Below are positions 54,835-64,000 of a stretch of 64,000 bases of DNA, piece after piece. This DNA is from Whalleya microplaca. Its lineage: Eukaryota > Ascomycota > Sordariomycetes > Xylariales > Xylariaceae. A program made the position numbers and the translations under genes. Under the pieces are notes generated by a model. The model was not told where the DNA came from, searched no databases, and saw nothing but the letters and a program-made list of their open reading frames with translations. Position 1 is the stretch's first letter. Each line of letters begins with the position of its first letter. The stretch covers positions 930,001 to 994,000 of the forward strand of contig MU385719.1 in assembly GCA_022497155.1 (NCBI GenBank), given 5' to 3'.

Positions 54835-56910
54835 ATGGATGTCGACAGAGATAATTTCTTCAAGCTGCTTCCGCAGATGCTACATCAGGCACAACATGCT
54901 CACTTCGTTGCGATCGATGTCGAGATGACCGGCATTTACCTCAACAAGATCCGCCACAGCAGCCAAATCCATTTCCAGGACTTATATACTAAAGTCAAAG
55001 AAGCGGCCGAAGAGTACCAGATCGTTCAGATTGGTTTCACGTTCTTCCACTATGAGGAGGAGAGTGGTAAGTCTACTATGGTACATAGCATCAAGATCGC
55101 AACTAATATTTCCGCAACTAGCTGAATACAAGATTCACACTTTCAATTGTCAGGTCTCGCCAATGTTTCCCAAGGGCTTCAACGCCGATGGTTTAGCCCG
55201 ATTCCTCGATCGGAAGTTCAGTATCTTGGCAAAGTCATACGGTTTCCTTCAAAGATACGGTTGTGACGTCCCTAATGCTCTCAACACAGGAATCTTCTAC
55301 ATGAACCGCGACGAGCAAAGACGCGCGGAGAAATTCTGCGCTAATGAGCTTGCTGATGATGAACATGTTGACCTGCAGGCACTCGACGAGCCGGCTCGGC
55401 AGTTCTACGAGGAAATGATCAATAGAATCGCGGCCTATGTCACCCGAAGGAACCCCAAGGTAGGCTATGGATGCATCGATCTAGCTTGTTCGAAACTAAA
55501 AGGTAGACAGAATGTGCCGGATATGATCAGCAACCCCAATGGAGAGAAGCTCAACAACTTACAAGCTCGCTTGGTATATCAGATCATTCGTGAGGAACAT
55601 CCGAATTGCGTAGCTAGAAGAATCCCTACGGGACCTCAGAAAGGCTTCATATCTGTCCGCCGAAAGACCCGTGCCTTGGATCAGGAGGTTCGTGCCTGTT
55701 AGGAATGTCATAGTCGACATGAACTTTGCTGATAGAACACCTTGGACTAGGCGGCCATTCACCAACGGGCGAGGGAAAAAGAGGTCAGAAAACTCACTGG
55801 TAGGTGTGCTCTATGTTCTTTTCATCGAACCCATATTGACTGTCTAGGCCTCCAAATACTGTTCGAGGCATTGTGTGGCGGCTCCTTTGCATCCAAAGTG
55901 AACCGAGCGTGGGTCTACGACAAAAACATTGACGCTGGCGTCGATCCCGTCAACGATGCAAACAGGACCTTCGACTTCTACCAATGCGAAGCCAGCCTCA
56001 AGGAGAACGGTCCGGTTCTGGTTGGACACAACATCCTCTACGATCTCCTCTTCATCTACCGGACCTTCTACGAGCCTTTACCCCCTAAGATCGAGGACTT
56101 CCTGGCTCGGATCCATGAACTATTCCCCCGCATTGCGGACACGAAGTATATGAGAGCCAGAAACCGCCACATGATGCAGCCGGACTGGAACCTCGTGATG
56201 CTTCGAGATGTTTATGCGAAACAACAATTCCCAGTCATTCGGTACGAACCGGAATTTGGCTATGATGCCAACGAGCCACGGCCACACCACGCCGGATCCG
56301 ACAGTAAGCCCAGACAGGTAGCCTCTATTTGACTCGAGGATGTCCTCTAATCTCACTCAGGTTTCATGACGGCACACGTGTTCCTAAGACAGTCATACGA
56401 CTACTTCAACCGGAAGATGCACAAGGTCAAGACCAATGAGCAGGTCAAAGTGCGCCCAAGCCGCCGTAGAGCGGTTCCGAACATCCCAAGGTAAACCCCA
56501 GCTATCTTCCTGACTCGCTAACATTGCACACTTGCTAATCATGAATTACCAGCGAGGCCACCTCATCCGCGGAGGCTAACAACCGCAATCTCCTCGACGA
56601 TGACGACCTCGGCGTGCTGGAGGCCCTGCAAAACTGGAGTGTGCTGGAAGCCGACCAATCCGCCTCGCGCCGCTTTTCAGGAGGATCAGCGGCTTCGGAA
56701 GGACCAGCGGCAGCGGCAGGATCAGCGGTGGCGGTGGTAGCGCATCGGGCGTCGACGCCGGAGGTAGAAGAGACTGAGGATCAACCGGTGCGAGGCGAGA
56801 CGCACTCGGCGAAGGAAGGCAATATCATTCCCCTCTGGACGCATGAGTTCTGGCAAGTCTATGGAAACAAGACTTACCTCGCAGGCATCGGCACTATTTC
56901 TTTCGTGTAA
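54835..56910 (+). CDS. CAF1/PARN-family DEDD 3'-5' ribonuclease
   Basis: Six exons: 54835-55066, 55122-55687, 55751-55799, 55848-56303, 56361-56490 and 56553-56910, 596 aa. The DEDD nuclease residues are visible: Asp and Glu in FVAIDVEMTGI (about 24-34), Asp in VGHNILYDLLFIYRTF (about 340), and Asp near HHAGSDS after DTKYM (about 430). Other family segments are YQIVQIGFTFFHYEEES, NCQVSPMFPKGFNADGLARF and LDRKFSILAKSYGFLQRYGC. It resembles PARN and S. pombe Tri1 (Triman) more than Pop2/Caf1 of the CCR4-NOT complex, being longer and having the R3H-like insertion region around 170-230. Such enzymes trim 3' ends of poly(A) or small RNAs. Exon 3 is only 49 nt, and the exon 2 donor is GTTCGT. The C-terminal 100 residues are Ala/Ser-rich. 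Confidence 0.9.
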
Positions 56911-57307
56911 ATAGAGAGAAAATATTATGTAGTCGATGTCGTCAGATAATGACGCTGATATGTAGTAAGTAGTACATCTGCAATCAAGACGCATAAAGGA
57001 GATTACAATGTTACAGTGATGACATACTGAATTAGCTGCCTCCTTAAAGAATAAGAAAAAAGGAAGTTGGAATAATTGGCCGGAACATTACCTGTATTAT
57101 TGCTATTGATGTATTCTCTCCCTGTTTTCATTTAATTGCTCTACTCGAATGTAGCAGCATGTCTAGAAAAACCGACTGATGAATATTGGGAAGATCAAGG
57201 TCACAGACATTTCCAGACTTTATGCATGCAGAATACAATATAGCACATTGTCTTTATACATTCGTGGTTATAAGATATAAGGGGGGTATGTCACCATTTT
57301 CCCGTCT
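56911..57307. other. Convergent 3' intergenic region
   Basis: About 400 AT-rich bp between the stop of the CAF1-family gene and the stop of the mL46 gene. No gene recognised. Confidence 0.5.
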
Positions 57308-58461
57308 CTATCGATGCGCCATCATCTTCCTTACACCGTGGAAGTAATCTTCGTCTAGCTTGGCCTCCAGCTCCTCTCTGGTTAACCAGTTGAAATCCCG
57401 AAGACCGAGTTTGTTGTCCTTGAGATCCGCTTGGCCGGCCATAATCCTTCCCTTCAAGAAGAATATCTTCTCGCCCCTCTGCTTCAAGGACGTGTCCTCG
57501 TTAAACTCGGGTTGCTTAACGAGGTGAGCTACCGGCACACGACCTACGATCCAAGTGTTCATATTGACACCCGCAGCAGCCTCAAGAACTCTTGCGGCAG
57601 TCTACCGATATTGTTAGCGATCCGGCTCTTCAGGGATAAAATGTGGAATTAGACAAACCTGGTGCAGATTCTCATCAGTGGGCACGACGTCAGTGGGAAA
57701 GTGCCAGTTCCCGTCGCTCCCCTGGACCACCAAATAAAGGGTCCTATCGAGCTTTCGGTCTAGCCGCCTCACATCGTTGGTCTTGTCCGCCTCTGTGATT
57801 CTGTCCATCGGCTGTTCGACAGGCACGATTTCATCGGGCTGAGCCTCCTCTCCATCTTCCGTCACCCGATTTTCCGCATCCTTGAGCAGGATCTCCCGTA
57901 TTCTCTCCTCATTGCTCAACGTACTTCCTACTAGTAACTCGTCATTCCACGCATTGCGTCCCTTGGCATAGTATCTGCCCAGCTCCTTAGCTGCTATCTG
58001 GCCGCGCTCCTCGAACTTGATTCTGTAGTCCAAGTCGGCCGCCGTGTCCTTCTTGAAGAAGAGAGTATGCCGAAACGGTAGGACCAATCGCTCATTCAAC
58101 CGTTTCTGGTAGAAGAAGAATGCATTTTCGAAGGGAGTGAGAGCGCGGGTGATCAGAGGGGCCCGGGTCAGAATGATACCAGACTTTATGCGGAATTCTG
58201 CTTTCCGGGTCACCGTGAAGGGCGGATGCGGTTGTGATTCGGTGGGTTTAAGATGGTATGCTTCAGCCGTGGTTGCGGCTTCGGCGCTTGCAGAGTACAA
58301 CCGAATTTGAGAACTTCTGCAGCTGGCGCATATGTTGGATCGCCCTCCTACATGGTTTGTTAGTATGGAGGGTGATATCGAGTTTTTGGTGGGCACTTTG
58401 AGGCAAGCTCACCACGCAATAACGCAGCGGCAGCACTGCTGCCCCTGCTTGAGGCTGCCAT
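57308..58461 (-). CDS. MRPL17: Mitochondrial ribosomal protein mL46 (MRPL17/MRPL46)
   Basis: Three exons: 58413-58461, 57659-58347 and 57308-57601, 343 aa. The start MAASSRGSSAAALLRGGRSN looks like a mitochondrial presequence. The NUDIX-like mL46 fold follows: RIKSGIILTRAPLITRALTP, FENAFFFYQKRLNERLVLPF, RTLYLVVQGSDGNWHFPTDV, TAARVLEAAAGVNMNTWIVG and RVPVAHLVKQPEF, then EKIFFLKGRIMAGQADLKDN. It ends with DFNWLTREELEAKLDEDYFH. The NUDIX catalytic box is degenerate, as in all mL46. The protein is a structural part of the mitochondrial large ribosomal subunit. It is divergent from the GPHR gene, about 550 bp apart. Confidence 0.94.
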
Positions 58462-59014
58462 ATTCTAAAAGCAGAGGTGGCCTGCTTCTCCAATGCTTGG
58501 GGAAGATTGGTGCCAATGGCAATTGGTGCTTGGTCGTTTAGAGATCTTGAGTAGATCGCGCAACCGAAGATATTGAACTTTTTTGAAGACACCCCTGTCT
58601 GCGCTTTTCAAGCCACACTACCATTTGGTGGAGCTATGGAGTACGCAGGTACATGCGGGGCTGATATGGCTGGTGTGTACTGTGGCTGAACAGCTTGTGG
58701 CTGGGTATCTTGGAGGGGGGCTATGCTCGTGGCTGGTGCGTCTTACAAGGACTGGCCGTCGTCATCTGTCTCTTCTATTCTTATTTCTGGTGGGAAGCAT
58801 GTTCCCAACGTCTTCTTCAATTTGTTCCCGTTTCAATCCTCATCCGTTCGCATATCTCAATATGCTACCGTCCCTCCAACCTGGACACACCGCATCTCCG
58901 ATTACGTTCGCTACCCCTACCTAAGCATCGAATTATGCGGGGATATACGAGATAGCATGTTTGATTGTCACCATCGCATGTATTCCGGCTGGCAGTCTGA
59001 ACTCAGTATTTCCA
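58462..59014. promoter_or_regulatory. Divergent promoter mL46 / GPHR
   Basis: About 550 bp separate the two start codons. Open frames on the plus strand reach into it but have no features. Both promoters should lie here; no specific site was identified. Confidence 0.45.
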
Positions 59015-60664
59015 ATGCAAGCCTCCGATTGCCTAGATGACCTTTGTATGGCGCCGGGCGTTGCCGCGCCTTCAATGGCATCGATGGCATTGTCCTTAAG
59101 CCCATTTGTTATTACCTTCTTCGTCGTCTCGATCCTAGTCCTGCGACGGATCTTCCCTCAGCTGTCCCGCGTTCAGAGCTCGCGCGATGGCGAAGACCAC
59201 TTTCTACCCTCTGATGCCCCGCTGTCACTTCAACAAGCCCATGCCGAGCATGGCGCGAAGTCCATCCGGAGACAAGTTGCGGCTGGCGCATTCTCGACGA
59301 CCGTTGGCTTGGCCGCCGTTCTGGCCGAGCTGATCTTGTGTGAAATATCAGAGCTGGTGAACCCCCATGCTCGAGCCATGGCTTTGCGAATTACCGTCCC
59401 GACTCTCTTGTTCCTCCTGATTGTACTCATTCCGTTTCTCGAACTCCAATCGTTAATCACCGGCTCAGGGTGGACATTCCAGCGTACTACCAAAGGTCGC
59501 ATACCTCGGACCGCTTGGGTACTCCAGTTTGCGATGTTTGGTGTCTGGATATTTGTGTTCTGGTCGCTTGGAAATCTTGTCCCGGTTGGAAGTGAGGCTA
59601 TTCGTCCGAGCGCCAAGATGGCAAGCATCGAAGTTGAATCCAAGTTTTCCAGTGGTCTAGCGCGCGCCTGTCTTGAGCGCATTGGTGTTATAGGCATATC
59701 GCTCATGGCACTTTTATCTGGATTTGCGTCTGTCTCTTCCCCATGGCACACTTTCGGCAGCCACGCTTCGCGACGTCCCATAACGGAATCCGATATTGCC
59801 CGTAAGCAGGCGGGTCTCGATGCGACAAATGAGATGCTTCTTACTAAGCGCCACCGTCTACAAGCTTTGCAGCGCAAAGTTGCGGACGCCTCCTCAACCG
59901 ATCAACCTGGCTTTGTTACGAAGTTCATCGGTTCAATTCGTGGTGGGGGCGACATGTCGGAGATCCGGACTCTGCGCTTAGAAATTGCTGGACTGGAAGC
60001 CATGGAAGCAAATCTGTCTTCGTCTCTATCTGCCCTCCGCTCCAGACAAGCTAATTCGGCGCGGGCGGCGACATTCTTTGGAAAGCTTGTCTTAGTACCC
60101 ACTTACCTGTTTAGCGTGTACTGCGTTTATCGCATTCTCGCAACTACTCTGAGCACTTTGCGTCGGCTGTACTACCCAGCCGCTTCGTTCTCGTCTTCAG
60201 ACCCCATCAACCGCCTTCTCGGCCTCCTAGCCAAACATTGGGACCCGAAACTTGATCAGATCGCCTGGGCGAGACAGATCTCGTTCTTGTTGTCTGGCGT
60301 CATTCTTGCGGCGAGCGCAAACAGTGCCCTTCAGACATTCCACCTGTTTGCTAAATGGACACCCGGACTTTTATATCACGCGCAAGCCAACCTGGCACTA
60401 TTGATTGGACAGATCAGTGCTATTTACGTGATCTCTGCGGCGTTGCTCCTACGCAGCAACCTTCCCAAGGAAGTAGGAAGTGCTGTGGGAGACGCCCTCG
60501 AAAGTGCCCTGGAGCCTGGATTCGTGGATAGGTGGTTCGAGGGCTGGTTTCTGCTCGCTAGCGTGGCGACGGCAGGAGGTATTTGGCTGGGTGGAAAGAT
60601 AGGCGAATGGGGAGAGGAATGGGACGACGTCGGCATGGAAGAAATGGGTCAGAAGAGATCATGA
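59015..60664 (+). CDS. Golgi pH regulator / GPR89-like membrane protein (GPHR family)
   Basis: Single exon, 549 aa from the ATG at 59015. This start is chosen because MQASDCLDDLCMAPG fits the N-terminus of fungal GPHR proteins; a second in-frame ATG lies at 59048. Nine or so hydrophobic segments are visible, for example LSPFVITFFVVSILVLRRIF, ALRITVPTLLFLLIVLIPFL, WVLQFAMFGVWIFVFWSLGN and GVIGISLMALLSGFASVSSP. Between membrane blocks lies a soluble helical region (about 250-350: RKQAGLDATNEMLLTKRHRL.. EIRTLRLEIAGLEAMEANLS), typical of the family. The second half (LVPTYLFSVYCVYRILATTL and on) corresponds to the ABA/GPCR-like domain. Family members are anion channels controlling Golgi pH in animals; plant relatives were proposed as ABA receptors. 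The fungal role is not settled. Confidence 0.93.
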   Translation: MQASDCLDDLCMAPGVAAPSMASMALSLSPFVITFFVVSILVLRRIFPQLSRVQSSRDGEDHFLPSDAPLSLQQAHAEHGAKSIRRQVAAGAFSTTVGLAAVLAELILCEISELVNPHARAMALRITVPTLLFLLIVLIPFLELQSLITGSGWTFQRTTKGRIPRTAWVLQFAMFGVWIFVFWSLGNLVPVGSEAIRPSAKMASIEVESKFSSGLARACLERIGVIGISLMALLSGFASVSSPWHTFGSHASRRPITESDIARKQAGLDATNEMLLTKRHRLQALQRKVADASSTDQPGFVTKFIGSIRGGGDMSEIRTLRLEIAGLEAMEANLSSSLSALRSRQANSARAATFFGKLVLVPTYLFSVYCVYRILATTLSTLRRLYYPAASFSSSDPINRLLGLLAKHWDPKLDQIAWARQISFLLSGVILAASANSALQTFHLFAKWTPGLLYHAQANLALLIGQISAIYVISAALLLRSNLPKEVGSAVGDALESALEPGFVDRWFEGWFLLASVATAGGIWLGGKIGEWGEEWDDVGMEEMGQKRS

Positions 60665-61015
60665 TGTGTACCGACAGCTTCGTTGAATCATGGGAGGAGT
60701 TCTTGGCGTTCTCAGGCATCTGATCTATGAATTCGTTAACGATCATACCAATTCTAATCACATTAAAACATTACGTCTTCTATGCCCTATGTGCTCATGG
60801 TAAAGGAACAGAACCCTGGTTGTAGAAAGACAGATCAATTCTTCCCGAGATACACTCAGGGATATCGGCTAGTTGCCCCTATTTCACTATCTCAAACTTG
60901 GACGCGGGTTTGCTATTCAACCCTCTGCATACATGAGTGTGAGGTTCGTATTCACTCCCCCTCCCGCACCTCCCAATTCAGGACCCTAACCAGACAAAGC
61001 ATTGAGCGACCTAAA
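60665..61015. other. Convergent 3' intergenic region
   Basis: About 350 bp between the GPHR stop and the stop of the NLR gene. No gene or repeat recognised. Confidence 0.5.
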
Positions 61016-63844
61016 TTAGTCAATCAAATCAATCACGGGTATCTTCATTCGGTCCGCCGGCTCGTGTGCTCCGTATTGTTCGAGCAGCTCTTTCACCAGA
61101 CCCTTGGACATGTATAGCTCGTCATCCGTACCACCTTCCTTCACGGTAGCATCGCGGCAGACCCGGAGTGGATGATGACTATGCCATTCCTCGTCTTGAT
61201 CACATCCATACGGGTACTCGCCATCGGGGTCCCCGACCTGGTTGGCACAGCGGCCTTCGCGAAGCAGAGCCTGCACCCAGCTTTCCTCACTACAGTAACC
61301 AGATTCAGTCAGCATTGGGGTTTCTTGCCTTTACCAGGACGGAAAGGATAGACTCTAAGTTTTACTCACAGGTGATGTACTGCATCCTGCAGCGGCGTAT
61401 ATTTGTACCCCGGCGGGTTGGATTCCGCACCGTTCAGGAGAAGGAGTTTGATCAGCTTGCCAGTGATAGTCCCGTCGCGGTCGTTCTCACCGTAGGGGTT
61501 GTGTAGGGCTATGAAGATGATGTCCGGCTCGTTATTGAAGGTCGCGCCGGCCTGTATGAAGTGCTCTAGGAAGGCAATGTGCTTGAGTGACACACATAGT
61601 CTGAGGAGCGTCTGCGGGGTTTTTATTTTGTTCGTGACAAACTTGTCGGTCCAGATGGCGTCCTTTTTTCTCGCTGGCAAAGTCTGGTTGTGCCCCGACT
61701 CTAAATACTTCTGCGCGAACTCTGGCCAGTTGAGCAGGAGTAAGCTGGCTAGGATTCCGGTTTGCGGCTGCATTTTCCTGGGGCGGCTCTCGTCATTCTC
61801 GGCGTCTACTGGCGGCTCAGTGATTCCGATTAGTTTTGCCCATTCCGGGAAGACTTTCTGGTGACTCTGGTTTGTCAGGGCCTTCAAGTGTAAGCTACTC
61901 GGTGTAAGGCATGGCACCACAACCTTCCAAACGTTCTCCTCTTGAAGTATGAAGCCTCGCTGCTTGAGCAAGGCCTGTTGGGTCATTTTCAGACAATATT
62001 CCTCGTATCGTGTTGGAATTTTTCGGGGACGAGTGGGCTCGAATTGTTGCAGCCCGTTGAAGATGACTTGCATCTCTAGAGCCTTCGTGGTGCTAGGGGA
62101 CAAGGCAAAGTCTTTCGCCTTTCCATTCGTAGTCGACGGCGCAAAGAGGAACTCTTTCACAGTATAATGCGCAACGTCGACTCTCGCAAAGGAAATGCCT
62201 TCGTTATCGCGCGGATAGCTGGAATAAGGCTTGCGCTTCAGCTTTGTCACCTTGATCAAACAGCCAAGTATTTCCCTCAACACCGTCACGTTATACATAT
62301 GCATAAGCCCATGGTGGACTTCGTGAAGCGATGCTTGGACCAATACGTCGGCACTGGGAATCTCCGATGTGTTGCTACAGATCAACGCAAGAGCCGTACG
62401 AGCGAAAGCACGGTTCTCCCTCGGTATGTTTTCGAGGATCCTCTCGTAGGTTCCAAACAGAGTGTCGGGCATATTCTTTATGGTTGCGAGAATCTCCTCT
62501 TGCCCGTGGTTGTATATGCGCTCGATTATATCAATCTGACATGCGACCCATCGGAACCTGAATAAGAATGTTACTTAAATGTATCCAAATACAACCTTTC
62601 GGGGTGACAGCTTACATTCCTCGAGCTTGCCTTGCCAGTTCATCCTCTACCCGGTCCCGGAAGGCTGATTCCCATCGTCGAAACTTGGTGTTTGTGTTTA
62701 GTTGCTTCCTGGCATATGTTCGGATTGCTTGCATCACCTGGCAATTTGACAATGTGATGGATGTGTAAGGGCAAGAATCTTCCAAATCATCAATCTCCAT
62801 ATCGCCCACATTGAATCGGTATTCGTCGACCATATCACGTGCTTTCATAGCCTCCACGATGTCCTCCTCTTCACGACTTGTCATCAAGAGCGACACATTT
62901 TGGAATGATGGGTGTAAGCCAATCGTAATCAACACTTCAAGCAACTGTCTTCGCGGCATCTTGCTTTCGTCCACGGCATCAACCAGCACGTAGACCCGGC
63001 GATCGTCCCGTTCGAACTGTCGGGAGATGGCTAGAAAGCAGTTAAGAAGTCCTCGAACGGTGACGATCCGTGATTCATGTAATTGTTCGAGCTCCTTTGG
63101 TATGTAGCGCTTAAGTTGCCGACTCAGGTCTTCTATAATCCGGCTAAGGAAAGGAATGGTCTCGTCTCGGTTCCGCTCATGGGAGCAATAATAATAGGAG
63201 AACCCTGTCGATTCACAGCGCTTGGCAACATCATCGATCAGGAACGATGCGAGAACAGTCTTTCCTGCGCCAGGAATACCATATATCCATGCAAAACGGC
63301 GCCAACCACCTGGGCGAAGTGAACCGCCATTCCACCATTCTGACCAACCAGAGGAGTTTGTTATCCAGTCGCACGTCTCGTCTGCTCGCTTGTGACATTG
63401 TTCAGTATGGAACATTTCTAGGTCAAGGTCTTTAGGCTGTAACCAAACCAAGATCGTTCTTTTGGTTTGGTCTGTTTCTCAAATTAGCCTCAATATGTCT
63501 ATAAGGTTGGTATATGGCATAGACCTATATTACCATTCATAGTCGCCTCGACATCTAGTATCCCATTCTCCAATTTCTTGAAGTCATAACTATGTTAAAG
63601 CTAGTCAGCAGTCGTTCAATTGCAGCCAAGCATTACCTACGGGTTATGTGTCTGCAAAGTAATCTGAGCCTGCAAGGCGAGCTGAAGTTGACTACTTTGA
63701 TCCTTCAGTTGATTCAGCAAATCTTCTGCACGACGTCGCTTATTTGTGGTCCATTGGATCCGGTCTATTATCCGGCGTTTTAATGCTGAGTAACCACGTT
63801 TCCTGTCATCGGTTTTCGAAGGTGACCATGACGGGGTCGGACCG
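61016..63844 (-). CDS. NACHT-domain NLR-type protein, 5' end unresolved
   Basis: Five exons could be placed: 63641-63844, 63534-63589, 62616-63477, 61370-62557 and 61016-61289, about 861 codons. The first visible exon is helical (RRAEDLLNQLKDQSSQLQLA). The linker TKRTILVWLQPKDLDLEMFH is followed by an NPHP3_N/NACHT ATPase. It has the P-loop WIYGIPGAGKTVLASFL, Walker B RVYVLVDAVDES, the SLLMTSREE sensor, and the junction motif GMFRWVACQIDIIERI. The C-terminus is long and helical and ends with degenerate ankyrin-like repeats (KYTPLQDAVHHLEESWVQAL, GLVKELLEQYGAHEP). Fungal NLRs with this layout act in non-self recognition and regulated cell death. Upstream of 63844 an acceptor is visible (CTACAG), but the matching start exon was not found before the window end. 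The gene is probably cut by the edge, or its 5' end is damaged. Confidence 0.87.
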
Positions 63845-64000
63845 CTGTAGACGAATGGGAGTCAGTGCATACTTCTTCAAGACAACTCGAGGCATTGCGT
63901 ATTCAACTCGAAATACTGCAATATAAATATTATAACTAAATATATCCATCCTTCAGGTTAGGCTGAAAGCAGATGGAGAATTTTGAAACACGTACCGGGT

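Overview
The window looks like nuclear DNA of a filamentous ascomycete (Pezizomycotina, probably Sordariomycetes). The genes carry many short spliceosomal introns (mostly 44-120 nt) with GTAAGT/GTGAGT-type donors, CTAAC/CTGAC branch points and CAG/TAG acceptors. The gene set (Dcp2, Drs2-type flippase, alternative NADH dehydrogenase, PTM1-like 7TM protein, GPHR, NACHT-type NLR) is typical of that group. There is no operon logic; genes lie on both strands, in divergent and convergent pairs separated by 0.3-3 kb. Exon structures below were built by hand from splice signals, reading-frame continuity and expected protein families.

Layout. 0.4-10.3 kb: PPIL2-type U-box cyclophilin (-), PTM1/Lung-7TM membrane protein (+), NDUFAF7-like complex I assembly methyltransferase (-), CDK10/11-type kinase (+), secreted/anchored DUF7137-like protein (-). 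10.3-13.3 kb: gene-poor. 13.3-22 kb: Nrd1-like RRM protein (+), a gene-poor gap, decapping enzyme Dcp2 (+), ER SNARE Use1 (+). 22.5-29.8 kb: BRCT-WGR protein, a coiled-coil protein of unknown function and a single-pass membrane protein, all (-). 32-39.5 kb: GNAT acetyltransferase (+), type II NADH dehydrogenase (-), an intron-containing tRNA-Asn (-), and a small stand-alone NIF3/YqfO-insert-like gene (+). 40.5-47.7 kb: Drs2-like P4-ATPase (-) and epoxide hydrolase (-). 48.3 kb: a 213-bp TA-flanked MITE. 49-61 kb: pinin-like (-) and PHF5A/Rds3 (+) as a divergent pair, a Pex26-like tail-anchored protein (-), a CAF1/PARN-family ribonuclease (+), mitochondrial ribosomal protein mL46 (-), and Golgi pH regulator GPHR (+). 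61-64 kb: a NACHT NLR with degenerate ankyrin-like C-terminus (-), whose 5' end is unresolved at the right edge.

How they fit together. Most genes are conserved housekeeping genes. RNA metabolism is well represented (PPIL2, CDK11-like kinase, Nrd1-like, Dcp2, pinin, PHF5A, CAF1 ribonuclease), as are membrane traffic and organelle functions (PTM1, Use1, Drs2, GPHR, Pex26-like) and mitochondria (NDUFAF7, NDH-2, mL46). The accessory content is the NLR, the MITE, the lineage-restricted membrane/secreted proteins and the AT-rich gene-poor gaps. I see no biosynthetic cluster, CRISPR array or intact transposase. No clearly undescribed multi-gene system stands out; the best second-look items are the MITE, the stand-alone NIF3-insert-like gene, the BRCT-WGR protein without a PARP catalytic domain, the NLR and some unusual splice sites.
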